From an uncultured Alphaproteobacteria bacterium (lineage in GTDB: Bacteria; Pseudomonadota; Alphaproteobacteria; Puniceispirillales; Puniceispirillaceae): a stretch of 63,170 bases of DNA. Below, piece by piece: positions 1 through 7,659 of this stretch (its first letter is position 1; the number at the start of each line of letters is the position of its first letter). Both the position numbers and the translations under genes were made by a program. The notes under the pieces are model-generated. The model was not told the origin of the DNA and made no database searches. It saw nothing but the letters and a program-made list of their open reading frames with translations. The stretch covers positions 1 to 63,170 of the forward strand of contig CALEYP010000081.1 of NCBI GenBank assembly GCA_937924895.1. Reading direction: 5' to 3'.

Positions 1-36
1 TGAGGGAGTCTTTGATTTTAATTCTTGGAGATGCAT
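1..36 (-). CDS. rho: Transcription termination factor Rho, N-terminal fragment (cut by window edge)
   Basis: Twelve codons are visible, reading MHLQELKSKTPS from the ATG at 36 to the window edge. Rho proteins of this class begin with a very similar Met-x-Leu-Gln-Glu-Leu-Lys helix of the Rho N-terminal domain. Rho is the hexameric RNA helicase that terminates transcription. The AAGG 8 to 11 bases before the ATG is a plausible ribosome binding site. Its position beyond hemE and hemJ matches the conserved order next to the alphaproteobacterial origin. Only the first residues are seen, so the call rests on this short match plus context. Confidence 0.72.
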   Translation of the reverse strand, partial: MHLQELKSKTPS

Positions 37-108
37 AGCCACACCTTACACTAACAAATATGACAATCTGGGGAATGAGCGCTTCGCGCGCTGATAGGAA
101 GTAGGAAA

Positions 109-137
109 ATCCTATCTCTGTTTTCAAAATTTGTCAA
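109..137 (-). promoter_or_regulatory. Predicted sigma-70 promoter of rho
   Basis: On the minus strand a perfect -35 TTGACA (137-132) is followed after 17 bases by TAGGAT (114-109, 4 of 6 to consensus). Transcription would start near 102, giving a leader of about 65 bases before the rho ATG at 36. That leader contains a small hairpin, arms AGCGC and GCGCT (78-92). E. coli rho is autoregulated through its leader; whether this one is regulated is not shown. Confidence 0.5.
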
Positions 138-154
138 TGAAGGGGCTATAAGGC

Positions 155-580
155 CTAAAATGGCTCAACAACGGCCATTATAATAATCACAATCATCAGG
201 ATCGTCGGTACTTCATTCCAGATACGATAATACCGGTCCGCGCGCGCCTCACCCTGCTCTAATCGCCGACGCATACCGGCAAATTTCATATGCGCATAAG
301 TCATACCTAAAATCGCAGCCAACTTCACATGCATCCATCCTTCACTGAGCAAAGCTGGATTCAGCACAAGCATCCAAATACCGAAAATATAAGAGGCTAT
401 CATTGCGGGATTCATAATCGCTCGGAGGAGCCGTCGTTCCATCAAAGCAAATAGCTGCGCCCGTGCGCCATCAGCTTCCACCCCACTATGATACACAAAT
501 AGACGAGGTAGATAGAGCAACCCCGCCATCCAGGACATAACAGCAATCAGATGAAGCGCCTTAACCCATTGATAATCCAT
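155..580 (-). CDS. hemJ: HemJ, protoporphyrinogen IX oxidase (UPF0093 family)
   Basis: A 141-residue integral membrane protein of the HemJ family, which oxidises protoporphyrinogen IX to protoporphyrin IX, the penultimate step of haem synthesis, in the inner membrane. Hydrophobic helices lie near residues 7-28, 56-76, 83-98 and 124-139. The invariant His10 of the family (KALHLIAV), Lys86 (MHVKLAA) and the late NEVPT motif (122-126) are present, and the length is typical. The ATG shares its A with the hemE stop (TAATG), so the two genes are translationally coupled. An adjacent gene of the same pathway strengthens the call. Confidence 0.9.
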   Translation of the reverse strand: MDYQWVKALHLIAVMSWMAGLLYLPRLFVYHSGVEADGARAQLFALMERRLLRAIMNPAMIASYIFGIWMLVLNPALLSEGWMHVKLAAILGMTYAHMKFAGMRRRLEQGEARADRYYRIWNEVPTILMIVIIIMAVVEPF

Positions 581-1599
581 TATTTTCCCCTAATATAATC
601 TAGTAGCTCATGGACATGATCAACTGGTGTTGGTGGTGTGATCCCATGACCAAGATTGAAGATATGAGCTCTATCATGAAACGCGTCTAAAATATGATCA
701 ACAGAGCGTTTCATCGCATCACCGCCATAAATCAAGGCTTGTGGATCAAGATTGCCCTGTAACGTAATATCTTTTCGAATGGCGGATGCTGCAAAATGGG
801 GGGATACCCCTTGGTCAAGGGCTAATGCCTGGCAATCAACAGCATCTGCGAAACGTGGCAGGTCAGCAGAAATCCCTCGCGGAAAACAGATAAAAGGTGC
901 TGTCACACCAGCAGCTCTCACCTGTTCAATAATACGTTGTGCCGGACGCTCAACAATCTCTGGTCGCAAATCTGAGGGGACGGCGCTTGCCCAGCTATCA
1001 AAAAGCATCAACACATTGGCACCATTTTGAGCTTGCATGATTAATAGTTGAACAATCCCGTCAATGAGCTGGTCGATTAGGCGAGCTGTGGCTTTTCTCT
1101 CACCCCATAACCAATTCCGGCTTTTGGCGTAATCTTTCGAACTGCCCCCTTCGACCATATAGGTCATTAAGGTCCACGGTGCCCCTGCAAAGCCGATCAA
1201 AGCCGTCTCAGGGGGTAAAGCTGCCCTTGTTAAGGCCACAGCCTCTCCAACAGGCTTACATTTATCAGCGACTGATGTGACAAGTGCCTCATCGATCACC
1301 TCATCTGGCATTAAGGGTGTACATTTTGGCCCTTCCCCTGACACAAAATGGATATTCCGCTCCATAGCCCAAGGGACTGTTAAAATATCAGAGAAAATAA
1401 TGGCAGCATCAAAGCCAAAACGTCTAATCGGTTGCAACGTTACTTCGCATGCTTTGTCAGGCGTCATACAAAAACTGATGAAATCGGGTGTGGTGGCTCT
1501 TACGGCTCTATATTCATCGAGGTAACGTCCGGCTTGACGCATAATCCAAATTGGCGGTGTTTTAAGGTTCTGACCATTTAGGCTGTCAAGGAGCAACAT
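580..1599 (-). CDS. hemE: Uroporphyrinogen decarboxylase
   Basis: The 339-residue cytoplasmic enzyme decarboxylates uroporphyrinogen III to coproporphyrinogen III. Family signatures are visible: RQAGRYL near residue 21, FGFDAAIIFSDI with the catalytic Asp, and the C-terminal GHGITPPTP. I place the start at the ATG at 1599 (MLLLDSLNGQ), which has AAGAG at good spacing. Upstream in-frame TTG and GTG codons (1620, 1605) run into the AT-rich origin and add residues not typical of the family. The gene flanks oriC, as in Caulobacter and Rickettsia, and overlaps hemJ by one base. Confidence 0.95.
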   Translation of the reverse strand: MLLLDSLNGQNLKTPPIWIMRQAGRYLDEYRAVRATTPDFISFCMTPDKACEVTLQPIRRFGFDAAIIFSDILTVPWAMERNIHFVSGEGPKCTPLMPDEVIDEALVTSVADKCKPVGEAVALTRAALPPETALIGFAGAPWTLMTYMVEGGSSKDYAKSRNWLWGERKATARLIDQLIDGIVQLLIMQAQNGANVLMLFDSWASAVPSDLRPEIVERPAQRIIEQVRAAGVTAPFICFPRGISADLPRFADAVDCQALALDQGVSPHFAASAIRKDITLQGNLDPQALIYGGDAMKRSVDHILDAFHDRAHIFNLGHGITPPTPVDHVHELLDYIRGK

Positions 1600-1667
1600 A
1601 TCCACATCTCTTAATATCAATATAATATATATATAAATATATTTGTTGTATTAGAGGGGTTATCTCA

Positions 1668-1676
1668 TGGGGATAA
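1668..1676 (-). promoter_or_regulatory. DnaA box (TTATCCCCA)
   Basis: The 9-mer read on the minus strand differs at one position from the E. coli R1 box TTATCCACA. It is the box nearest the AT-rich run, 24 bases away, as expected of a box guiding origin opening. Confidence 0.65.
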
Positions 1677-1702
1677 GTATCGTGCAAGATTATTCCCCAG
1701 CC

Positions 1703-1711
1703 TTATCCCCA
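1703..1711 (+). promoter_or_regulatory. DnaA box (TTATCCCCA)
   Basis: Same 9-mer as the boxes at 1668 and 1801 but on the plus strand. A degenerate copy (TATTCCCCA, 1691-1699) lies 3 bases upstream, so the two could form a short DnaA array. Confidence 0.65.
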
Positions 1712-1791
1712 GAAACATTTCCTATCTCTTTTAGTCAGTTGGGCGATTCATTGTCTACTATCCTCATAATAGGGCATTTATGAAAATTCAA

Positions 1792-1809
1792 TTTTACCCA
1801 TGGGGATAA
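1792..1809. promoter_or_regulatory. Head-to-head DnaA box pair
   Basis: A minus-strand TTATCCCCA box (1801-1809) directly abuts a plus-strand TTTTACCCA (1792-1800), giving an 18-base near-palindrome. Two DnaA molecules could bind in opposite orientation here. Confidence 0.55.
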
Positions 1810-1882
1810 AGGCGACACAAAAGAGTTGTCTGTGGGTATGAATTCAACACCCTATCTTTTTTCCCCACTCAACCTCTCTGCC

Positions 1883-1891
1883 TGTGGAAAA
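1883..1891 (-). promoter_or_regulatory. DnaA box (TTTTCCACA)
   Basis: The minus-strand 9-mer fits the DnaA consensus TTWTNCACA exactly, so it may be the strongest site in the cluster. It is the box farthest from the AT-rich run. TTTTCCCCA at 1859-1867 lies close by on the other strand. Confidence 0.65.
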
Positions 1892-1954
1892 ACACATCTG
1901 GACTAGCTATGATATAGCTATATGGCCTTACGGGAAGCAAAAAGGATTGGCGTT

Positions 1955-2779
1955 ATGTTGCATGTGCATCTCGTTTCAGATTCAACGGGTGAAACAGTTC
2001 ACCAAGCGGCGCGTGCAGCTATTGCACAGTTCCCCAATACAGAAGTGACAGAACATATCTGGACGCTTGTCCGCACAGAAGATCATGTTGATCTCTTGAG
2101 TAAATCATTGGAAAAGCATGGCGGCCTTCTTCTTTTATCTGTGGTGAATCCTGCCATTCGCAAATCCGTAGAGCGCGCTTGTGTCAAATTTGCCGTGCCG
2201 CATCTTTCAATCTTGGATCCGGTGGTGAATCTGATTGGCATGGTACTTGGAACAACAGCTAATCAGCAGCCAGGCGCGCAACACCGCCTTGATGAGGCAT
2301 ATTTTAAGCGCATGAAAGCAGTGGAATTCGCTGTACAGCATGATGATGGTTTAAATATCTCTAATATGGGCGGTGCTGATATGCTTCTGGTTGGTGTCTC
2401 TCGCACCTCTAAAACACCAACCTCTATGTATCTGGCTAATCGTGGATATTTTGTTGGGAATTATGCCCTTGTGCCAGGCGTGCCTTTCCCACTTGAAGCG
2501 ATTGAGGGGCATGATTTATTTGTGGTGGGTCTAACCTCTGATGTCAGGCGTCTATCACAAATTCGCAAAGCGCGTCTTCGCACGATGCAAGATGAAGGTA
2601 ATGAGGCTTATGCCGATGATGCTGAGATTGAAGAAGAGTTGAAAAAAGCGCGCCGTTTATTTTCGAAACAAAAATGGCCTGTCATTGATGTGACAAGACG
2701 ATCTGTGGAAGAGACAGCTGCTGCAATTATCCATTTGCACCGTATTTGGCAAGAAACGAAAGAATTGAAATCGTCATGA
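1955..2779 (+). CDS. Pyruvate phosphate dikinase regulatory protein (PPSRP, DUF299 family)
   Basis: A 274-residue bifunctional Ser/Thr kinase and phosphotransferase of the family that inactivates and reactivates pyruvate phosphate dikinase or PEP synthetase using ADP and Pi. The N-terminal LVSDSTGETV (residues 6-15) and the P-loop-like GVSRTSKTP (147-155) are diagnostic. An ATG at 1922 is in frame, but the ATG at 1955 has AGGA eight bases upstream and matches the usual N-terminus, so I prefer 1955. This is the RP001-type gene that flanks oriC in Rickettsia and Caulobacter. Its stop overlaps the maf start (ATGA). The dikinase itself is not in the window. Confidence 0.93.
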   Translation: MLHVHLVSDSTGETVHQAARAAIAQFPNTEVTEHIWTLVRTEDHVDLLSKSLEKHGGLLLLSVVNPAIRKSVERACVKFAVPHLSILDPVVNLIGMVLGTTANQQPGAQHRLDEAYFKRMKAVEFAVQHDDGLNISNMGGADMLLVGVSRTSKTPTSMYLANRGYFVGNYALVPGVPFPLEAIEGHDLFVVGLTSDVRRLSQIRKARLRTMQDEGNEAYADDAEIEEELKKARRLFSKQKWPVIDVTRRSVEETAAAIIHLHRIWQETKELKSS

Positions 2780-3408
2780 CAACTGCATTATGGCATTTGC
2801 CGCAGAAACCCCTTATTTTAGCGTCACAAAGTCAGGCCCGCCAAGCGTTACTGAAGCAAGCCGGCATTTCCTATACCGCATTACCGGCCTCTATCGATGA
2901 AGAGCTTATCCGCCAGTCAGCACAAGCCGAAGGCGCCAGCGCTGATGAGATAGCTGTCTTACTCGCAGAATTAAAAGGTCAGAAAATCGCCTCTTCTCAT
3001 CCAGAGGCGATGGTGATTGCGAGCGATCAGCTCCTAGTGTGCGAGGATCAGATTTATGGCAAGCCAGAGTCTTTGGCTTCTGCAAAATCACAGCTTATGG
3101 CGCTATCTGGTAAACGCCATACGCTTGTGACAGCGGTGATGTTATTTGATAATGGCAAGCGGATTTGGCACCATATCGCACGGCCAGAAGTGACGTTTCA
3201 TCACTTAACAGAAACAGAGATTGATCAGTATCTTGCCCATATTCAAGAGGATGCGCTCGCCAGCCCAGGAAGTTATTTCCTAGAAGGGGCCGGCATTCAT
3301 CTCTTTGCTGACCTATTTGGGGATTATTATGCGATTTTGGGGCTCCCCTTATTGGCTTTGTTACCGCAGTTAAAATTGCATGGCCTCACCTATGGGTTAC
3401 AGGTGTAA
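2776..3408 (+). CDS. maf: Maf family nucleoside triphosphate pyrophosphatase
   Basis: A 210-residue Maf/HAM1-like house-cleaning pyrophosphatase that hydrolyses non-canonical or modified nucleoside triphosphates. The LASQSQAR motif near residue 15, the VIASDQLL motif with the catalytic Asp, and YGKP are visible; the C-terminal GDYYAILGLPL also fits. SDQ rather than SDT suggests the YceF type that prefers modified GTP, but this is inference. The start at 2776 overlaps the PPSRP stop. In many alphaproteobacteria aroE follows maf; here coaE follows 4 bases after the stop. Confidence 0.9.
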   Translation: MTTALWHLPQKPLILASQSQARQALLKQAGISYTALPASIDEELIRQSAQAEGASADEIAVLLAELKGQKIASSHPEAMVIASDQLLVCEDQIYGKPESLASAKSQLMALSGKRHTLVTAVMLFDNGKRIWHHIARPEVTFHHLTETEIDQYLAHIQEDALASPGSYFLEGAGIHLFADLFGDYYAILGLPLLALLPQLKLHGLTYGLQV

Positions 3409-3412
3409 CGCG

Positions 3413-4030
3413 ATGGTGATTGTTGGCCTCACAGGCAGTATTGCCACAGGTAAATCAACGATTGCCCGCATGTTTGCGCGGGCTCATATTCCGGTATGTG
3501 ATGCCGATGCCATTATCCACCAGCTGATTGGTCCCAAAGGACCGGCTGTATCGTCATTATTAGACAGATTTGGTGATGTTGGTAGTGTTGCGACAGGAAT
3601 AGATAGAGCCGCATTGGGAGCGGCTATTTTTGCTTCTCCCGATAAACGACGTGACTTAGAAGCCTTGCTTCATCCGCTGGTCGCAGAGGCACGGGCAAAA
3701 TTCCTCAAACAGATGCGCGCCCGTTATCAAAAAGCTGTGATTTTGGATGTCCCATTATTATTCGAGACAGGCACAGATGCGCTATGTGATGTCACCATTA
3801 CGAGCTGGGCACCAGAGTTTTTAGTGCGACAACGAGCTTTGGCTCGGCCACACATGACTGAGTCCAAATTAGACGGTATCCTCGCCGCGCAACTATCACA
3901 ATGTGAAAAGAAACAACGGGCTGATATAGCCATCGCCACGGGCCTTGGTTATTTTCATATGATGCGCCAGCTGAAACCATTTATTGCAAGGCTTCAGGCA
4001 GGTCATCTTGCAGAGAAAGGCAGATCATGA
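3413..4030 (+). CDS. coaE: Dephospho-CoA kinase
   Basis: The 205-residue P-loop kinase phosphorylates the ribose 3'-OH of dephospho-CoA, the last step of coenzyme A synthesis. Walker A is GLTGSIATGKST (residues 5-16), followed by the DADAI segment and the VILDVPLLFETG segment characteristic of CoaE. The start is the ATG four bases after the maf stop; longer in-frame starts lie inside maf. The stop overlaps the dnaQ start by ATGA, so maf, coaE and dnaQ form one transcription unit. Confidence 0.95.
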   Translation: MVIVGLTGSIATGKSTIARMFARAHIPVCDADAIIHQLIGPKGPAVSSLLDRFGDVGSVATGIDRAALGAAIFASPDKRRDLEALLHPLVAEARAKFLKQMRARYQKAVILDVPLLFETGTDALCDVTITSWAPEFLVRQRALARPHMTESKLDGILAAQLSQCEKKQRADIAIATGLGYFHMMRQLKPFIARLQAGHLAEKGRS

Positions 4031-4755
4031 CAGATATGGTTCGCGAAATTGTCCTTGATACGGAGACCACAGGATTAAGTCCTGATGACGGGCATCGTAT
4101 TATTGAAATTGGGGCATTAGAGCTGATTAATCATATGCCGACAGGGAAACAGTGCCATCTCTATATCAATCCAGAGCGAGAGATTGATGTTGAGGCAGAG
4201 CGTGTGCATGGGATATCTGGCGCGTTCTTGGCTGATAAACCTGTCTTTACTGATATTGTAGATGAGTTCTTAGCCTTTATTCAAAATGATAAATTGATCA
4301 TCCATAATGCCCCGTTTGATATGGGGTTTATCAATGCTGAATTGAAATGGGCCGGCAAAGCGCCTCTTCCGTCTGATCAAGCAATTGATACGCTGGTGAT
4401 GGCTCGCAAAAAATTTCCAGGTGCACAAGCGTCTCTTGATGCGCTTTGTCGCCGCTTTGCAATTGATAACAGCCACCGCGATTTGCATGGTGCTTTGATT
4501 GATGCTGATTTATTGGCAGAAGTTTATATTGAATTAACAGGCGGTCGCCAGCCTGATCTGGGGCTGGGTGCGTCTCAAATAGCGATAACAGCAACACATG
4601 ATGAAAGCGCTGCTGCGACGCAAGGTTTTACGATAGAAACAGGCTCACTGCGGCCCGCTCGTCCGCATGCTGCTAGCCCAGCAGAAAAAGAGGCGCATGA
4701 CGCCTTTTTAGAGACGATATCAGACCCGATTTGGTCCCAGCAATCAGAGACTTAA
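4027..4755 (+). CDS. dnaQ: DNA polymerase III epsilon subunit (3'-5' proofreading exonuclease)
   Basis: A 242-residue DEDDh exonuclease that proofreads for the replicative polymerase. All catalytic residues are visible: Asp11 and Glu13 in DTETTGL, Asp98 in HNAPFDMGF, and His154 and Asp159 in HGALIDAD. The C-terminal 60 residues are Ala/Glu rich, the region that contacts the alpha subunit. It overlaps coaE at the start. Its stop overlaps the convergent secB stop in the sequence TTAA. Placement next to the origin is usual in this class. Confidence 0.95.
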   Translation: MTDMVREIVLDTETTGLSPDDGHRIIEIGALELINHMPTGKQCHLYINPEREIDVEAERVHGISGAFLADKPVFTDIVDEFLAFIQNDKLIIHNAPFDMGFINAELKWAGKAPLPSDQAIDTLVMARKKFPGAQASLDALCRRFAIDNSHRDLHGALIDADLLAEVYIELTGGRQPDLGLGASQIAITATHDESAAATQGFTIETGSLRPARPHAASPAEKEAHDAFLETISDPIWSQQSET

Positions 4756-4765
4756 TGTGTCTCTG
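4745..4765. terminator. Hairpin at the dnaQ/secB convergent junction
   Basis: CAGAGAC (4745-4751) pairs with GTCTCTG (4759-4765) around a 7-base loop. Both overlapping stop codons (TTAA, 4752-4755) lie in that loop. There is no T run on either side, so it may protect 3' ends or assist Rho-independent release only weakly. Confidence 0.35.
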
Positions 4766-5255
4766 CTGCTTGGGCTGCTTTCTTTTGCGCTTCTAGGCTA
4801 TGGCGATACACTGCCACAAAATCCACTGGCTGAAGGTTTAGTGGCATAAAACCACCATCTCTTGTGATGTTACTGATGATCGCACGTGCAAAGGGAAAGA
4901 GGAGCCGCGGCCCTTCAATCATAATCAGCGGATTAACTTCATCTGGTTCCACATCAGACACAGAGACAATCCCCGCATAGGTCAGATCAACAAGGAAAAT
5001 TTGATTTTCCTCTGTCTTGGCATTGGCTGTTAATTGTAATGAGACCTCATATTGCGCGTCATTGATTTTCTGCCCATTCACTTGCACACCAATTTCAACA
5101 TTGGGCTGCTGGCCAGGGTTCGTAAGCGCTGCAACGGCATTGGGATTCTCAAATGATAAATCTTTGATATATTGCGCGTGAATGACGACTTGACGATTTT
5201 TCTGCGCGCCTGGTTGCTGTGTGGCTTGCGCCCCATTTTCTGTGGCATCAGACAT
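4752..5255 (-). CDS. secB: Protein-export chaperone SecB
   Basis: The 167-residue tetrameric cytoplasmic chaperone keeps preproteins unfolded and passes them to SecA. The beta-rich core starts at VVIHAQYIKDLSFENPN and ends in the conserved RDGGFMPLNLQPVDF segment. The first 22 residues are a Gln/Ala-rich extension. The start ATG at 5255 is preceded by AAAAGGAT. The neighbours dnaQ and fxsA are the normal ones for alphaproteobacteria. Confidence 0.95.
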   Translation of the reverse strand: MSDATENGAQATQQPGAQKNRQVVIHAQYIKDLSFENPNAVAALTNPGQQPNVEIGVQVNGQKINDAQYEVSLQLTANAKTEENQIFLVDLTYAGIVSVSDVEPDEVNPLIMIEGPRLLFPFARAIISNITRDGGFMPLNLQPVDFVAVYRHSLEAQKKAAQAAETH

Positions 5256-5353
5256 AATATGTATCCTTTTAGATATGTCCGCCCAGCGGCAGACCGGCTC
5301 ATAAATTGTTGCCCATCTCTATCATGAATAAGAGATAGGAAGAAGATCTCTTC

Positions 5354-5905
5354 TTATTTCTTTTCTTCAAATTCACCTTCAATGATGTCAGGGGACAAGG
5401 GCGTGGGCCGCTGGCGTGGTGCCTCTTCGCCTCTTTCTGCACTATCATCCGTCTTATTTTGAAACCTTGACGCAAAGTCGTCATCCGCGAATCCCCCACC
5501 TGTAAAGCCTTTACGACTAAAGGGATTCTGTGAAAAACGGCTCGCCGAACGCAAAGAGATATGAGAGGCTAAAAAGTGGCCAATGATCGTGCGCAAACCT
5601 GGCACAAAACATAATAATCCCATCGCATCTGTGACATAGCCAGGCAACACCATCAAAATGGCGCCAACAACAAGGGATAAAGAGCCTGCAATGGCATCAG
5701 AATTCATTTTACCAGCTGCTAAATCAGCGCGGAAATGCGCCATCATCATGGCAGATTGTGAGCGAAGGAGCTGAATGCCGGCAATTGCGGTCGCAAAAAT
5801 CCCAAGGAATGCGAGTAATCCGCCAATGGTATCTACCATTGCGGCCATGGCCTCAAATTCAACCCAGCCATAGATGATAAATAATAGTAAGCCATAGAGC
5901 GCCAT
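5354..5905 (-). CDS. fxsA: FxsA family membrane protein
   Basis: A 183-residue inner-membrane protein of the FxsA family, whose E. coli member relieves exclusion of phage T7 by the F plasmid; its normal job is unknown. Hydrophobic stretches lie near residues 3-13, 24-42 and 73-105, with the family-typical LPGYVTDAMGLLCFVPGLR. The C-terminal 60 residues are hydrophilic and Phe/Gly/Asp rich. I use the ATG at 5905, preceded by GAGGAAAAAA; in-frame codons further upstream extend into the promoter region. The gap to secB (5256-5353) contains a 7-bp hairpin at 5340-5355. Confidence 0.85.
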   Translation of the reverse strand: MALYGLLLFIIYGWVEFEAMAAMVDTIGGLLAFLGIFATAIAGIQLLRSQSAMMMAHFRADLAAGKMNSDAIAGSLSLVVGAILMVLPGYVTDAMGLLCFVPGLRTIIGHFLASHISLRSASRFSQNPFSRKGFTGGGFADDDFASRFQNKTDDSAERGEEAPRQRPTPLSPDIIEGEFEEKK

Positions 5906-6054
5906 TTTTTTCCTCGCTTTCTTGCCCTTTTCCCTCTTTCTGCCTATGTCTATAGAGAGAAACAATAATATGGCATGATGATGGTGCGTAACACACAAAT
6001 CAGTTCTGCCAGAGGCGTTGTCATTTATCTTAACTGAGTTTCGCCACCTAACAT

Positions 6055-6699
6055 ATGGGGATTGAAGTGCCTTTTGTCGATATATTGATATTTGCGGTTA
6101 TTGCGATTTTTCTGATTTTTCGTTTGCGCAACATGCTTGGAACCAGAGATGGCTATGAGCAAACACCCGAAGAGATGAGCCGCCGGCGCCCTGCCTCTGA
6201 TGCGGCTGATGATACAAATATCGTGCCATTGCGCCCTGAGGCCTTAACAGGTGAAGGGGTGTCAGCGATTAAGAAAGCAGACCCTTCCTTCCAAGAAGAT
6301 CAGTTCCTTCAAGGCGCTGCCTCTGCTTTTTCCATGATTCTTTCGGCCTTTGCAGAGGGTGATCTCTCCCAATTACGTCGATTGCTAGGCTATGATTTGT
6401 TCAATGAGTTTTCAGAAGCTATCCGTGTCCGTAATGCTGAAGGTGAAACACTCACAATCCAAATTCATGAAATTGATGATGCCCGGATTACCGATGCCGC
6501 GCTTGTTGATGGGATTGCCTCAGTGACAGTGCGATTTGTCAGCCAGCAAACACGCCAGTTCTTGGCACAAGATGGTAGTGAAATTGTTGATGAAGACGCC
6601 CCTGAAGGCCCTCTGATTGACATTTGGACCTTTGAACGTGATACGCAAATCGCTGATCCGAACTGGAAATTGGTAGAGACTACAGCAGAGGCTGACTAA
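6055..6699 (+). CDS. Tim44-like domain protein (TimA-type)
   Basis: A 214-residue protein with one N-terminal membrane helix (residues 6-23) followed by a Tim44-like domain (about 80-210), related to the mitochondrial inner-membrane import factor Tim44. In alphaproteobacteria this family sits beside secB and fxsA and is thought to act at the membrane, but its role is poorly known. The start is uncertain: ATG 6055 has no clear ribosome site, while GTG 6067 has GGGGA five bases upstream. It is divergent from fxsA across 149 bases. In relatives mltA usually follows; here the Smr gene follows after 6 bases. Confidence 0.85.
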   Translation: MGIEVPFVDILIFAVIAIFLIFRLRNMLGTRDGYEQTPEEMSRRRPASDAADDTNIVPLRPEALTGEGVSAIKKADPSFQEDQFLQGAASAFSMILSAFAEGDLSQLRRLLGYDLFNEFSEAIRVRNAEGETLTIQIHEIDDARITDAALVDGIASVTVRFVSQQTRQFLAQDGSEIVDEDAPEGPLIDIWTFERDTQIADPNWKLVETTAEAD

Positions 6700-6705
6700 G
6701 ACGTT

Positions 6706-7257
6706 ATGGGCCAAGATCACAGCGATGATGATGCCTTATGGGCTGAGGTGACAAAATCTGTTCGCCCTGCTAATCGCGAAGATGTGCTAGCGCCCAAGCT
6801 TAAGACCAAAGGGCGTCTCGCTAAACCAAAGCCAAAAGCCAAGGTGGCGGCGGCCGCTGTGCCTGAGGCAGCGAAACAGCCAGTGAAACAAAGCCTATCA
6901 CCGACCGATTTACGACTAGCCCGCCCCGCCGGGTTTGATCGTGCTTCGGCGCGCAAGCTGACCAAAGGCACGTTTGAGATTGATGATAGGCTTGATTTGC
7001 ATGGCATGACAGAAGCGATAGCGCATCGGCGCCTAATTAGTTTTGTTCAAAATGCGCATCGTGCTGGGGCTCGCACTTTGCTAGTCATAACAGGCAAAGG
7101 CGCGATGGGCCAAGGTGTGTTGCGCCGCAAGGTGCCAAGCTGGATCAAAGAGCCACCTCTTAGTGGTCTAGTCCTCGCCTTAACCGAAGCCAGCCCTAAA
7201 GATGGTGGTGGTGGCGCCCTCTATTTGCGTTTGCGCAGACAGCGAGATGTCTCATGA
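6706..7257 (+). CDS. Smr domain protein
   Basis: A 183-residue protein with a basic, Ala/Lys/Pro-rich N-terminal half and a C-terminal Smr domain (about residues 95-180). The domain shows LDLHGMT and the TGKGAMGQGVLR loop, typical of the small MutS-related nuclease fold. The E. coli member SmrB cleaves mRNA at collided ribosomes, so an RNA or DNA endonuclease role is likely, though not assigned here. It starts 6 bases after the Tim44-like gene and its stop overlaps the next gene by ATGA. Confidence 0.85.
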   Translation: MGQDHSDDDALWAEVTKSVRPANREDVLAPKLKTKGRLAKPKPKAKVAAAAVPEAAKQPVKQSLSPTDLRLARPAGFDRASARKLTKGTFEIDDRLDLHGMTEAIAHRRLISFVQNAHRAGARTLLVITGKGAMGQGVLRRKVPSWIKEPPLSGLVLALTEASPKDGGGGALYLRLRRQRDVS

Positions 7258-7634
7258 CACCCTTTGGCGTATTAATGCGTCAGTGGCGCCAGAAAAAACA
7301 ACTGACCCTGCATGATCAAGCCACCTATTTAGGGGTCAGCCAAGCTTATTTATCTGCCTTGGAACATGGCAAAAAAGGGCGTCCTTCCTTTGCGTTGGTC
7401 GATCAGATCTGTGTCTTTTTAGATTTGATATGGGATGAGGCAGAGGCTTTGAAAGAGGCCGCGGCGCATTCGCACCCCAAACCAACGGTGAATACCACCT
7501 CATTGGGCCCCGCAGCCGTTCAGCTTGCTAATTTACTTGCCCTGAATATTGACAGGCTCGAAGACAGCCAGTGTCAGCACTTATCTGCGGAGTTGGAAAA
7601 ACAGCTCCAACTAGGCAAAAGCGAAAAAAACTGA
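7254..7634 (+). CDS. XRE-family helix-turn-helix regulator
   Basis: A 126-residue protein with an N-terminal Cro/C1-type HTH (about residues 10-60; LTLHDQATYLGVSQAYLSAL is the recognition region) and an undefined C-terminal half that could dimerise. It is coupled to the Smr gene by ATGA. In other alphaproteobacteria an XRE gene also follows smr. Its target is unknown; palindromes immediately downstream (7634-7651 and 7660-7685) are candidates. It could regulate itself or hisB. Confidence 0.85.
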   Translation: MTPFGVLMRQWRQKKQLTLHDQATYLGVSQAYLSALEHGKKGRPSFALVDQICVFLDLIWDEAEALKEAAAHSHPKPTVNTTSLGPAAVQLANLLALNIDRLEDSQCQHLSAELEKQLQLGKSEKN

Positions 7635-7651
7635 TAAGAGACATGTCTTAT
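7634..7651. promoter_or_regulatory. Palindrome, possible operator
   Basis: ATAAGA and TCTTAT flank GACATG, giving an 18-base imperfect palindrome whose core GACATGTC is perfect. It starts at the last base of the XRE gene stop codon. It could be an operator or a weak 3' hairpin; there is no T run. Confidence 0.3.
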
Positions 7652-7659
7652 ATGAGAGG

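Larger units (their letters stand above)
1600..1954. other. oriC: Chromosomal replication origin (oriC), predicted
   Basis: This 355-base gap between divergent hemE and the PPSRP gene holds no convincing gene. It has a 26-base run of only A and T (1619-1644), a likely unwinding element, followed by a cluster of DnaA-box-like 9-mers. TTATCCCCA occurs at 1703-1711 and, on the minus strand, at 1668-1676 and 1801-1809. TTTTCCACA lies at 1883-1891 (minus) and TTTTCCCCA at 1859-1867. Weaker matches lie at 1690-1699, 1792-1800 and 1831-1839. One GANTC (CcrM-type) site is at 1745-1749. The Caulobacter and Rickettsia origins lie between the same two gene families. Confidence 0.85.

Noticed and set aside
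752..1030. Plus-strand ORF of 92 codons inside hemE
   Set aside because: It lies fully antisense to a well-conserved gene and has a composition of an antisense shadow (Ser, Arg, Thr rich), without family motifs.
1922..1954. N-terminal extension of the PPSRP protein from the ATG at 1922
   Set aside because: No ribosome site precedes 1922, while the ATG at 1955 has AGGA at good spacing and fits the family N-terminus.
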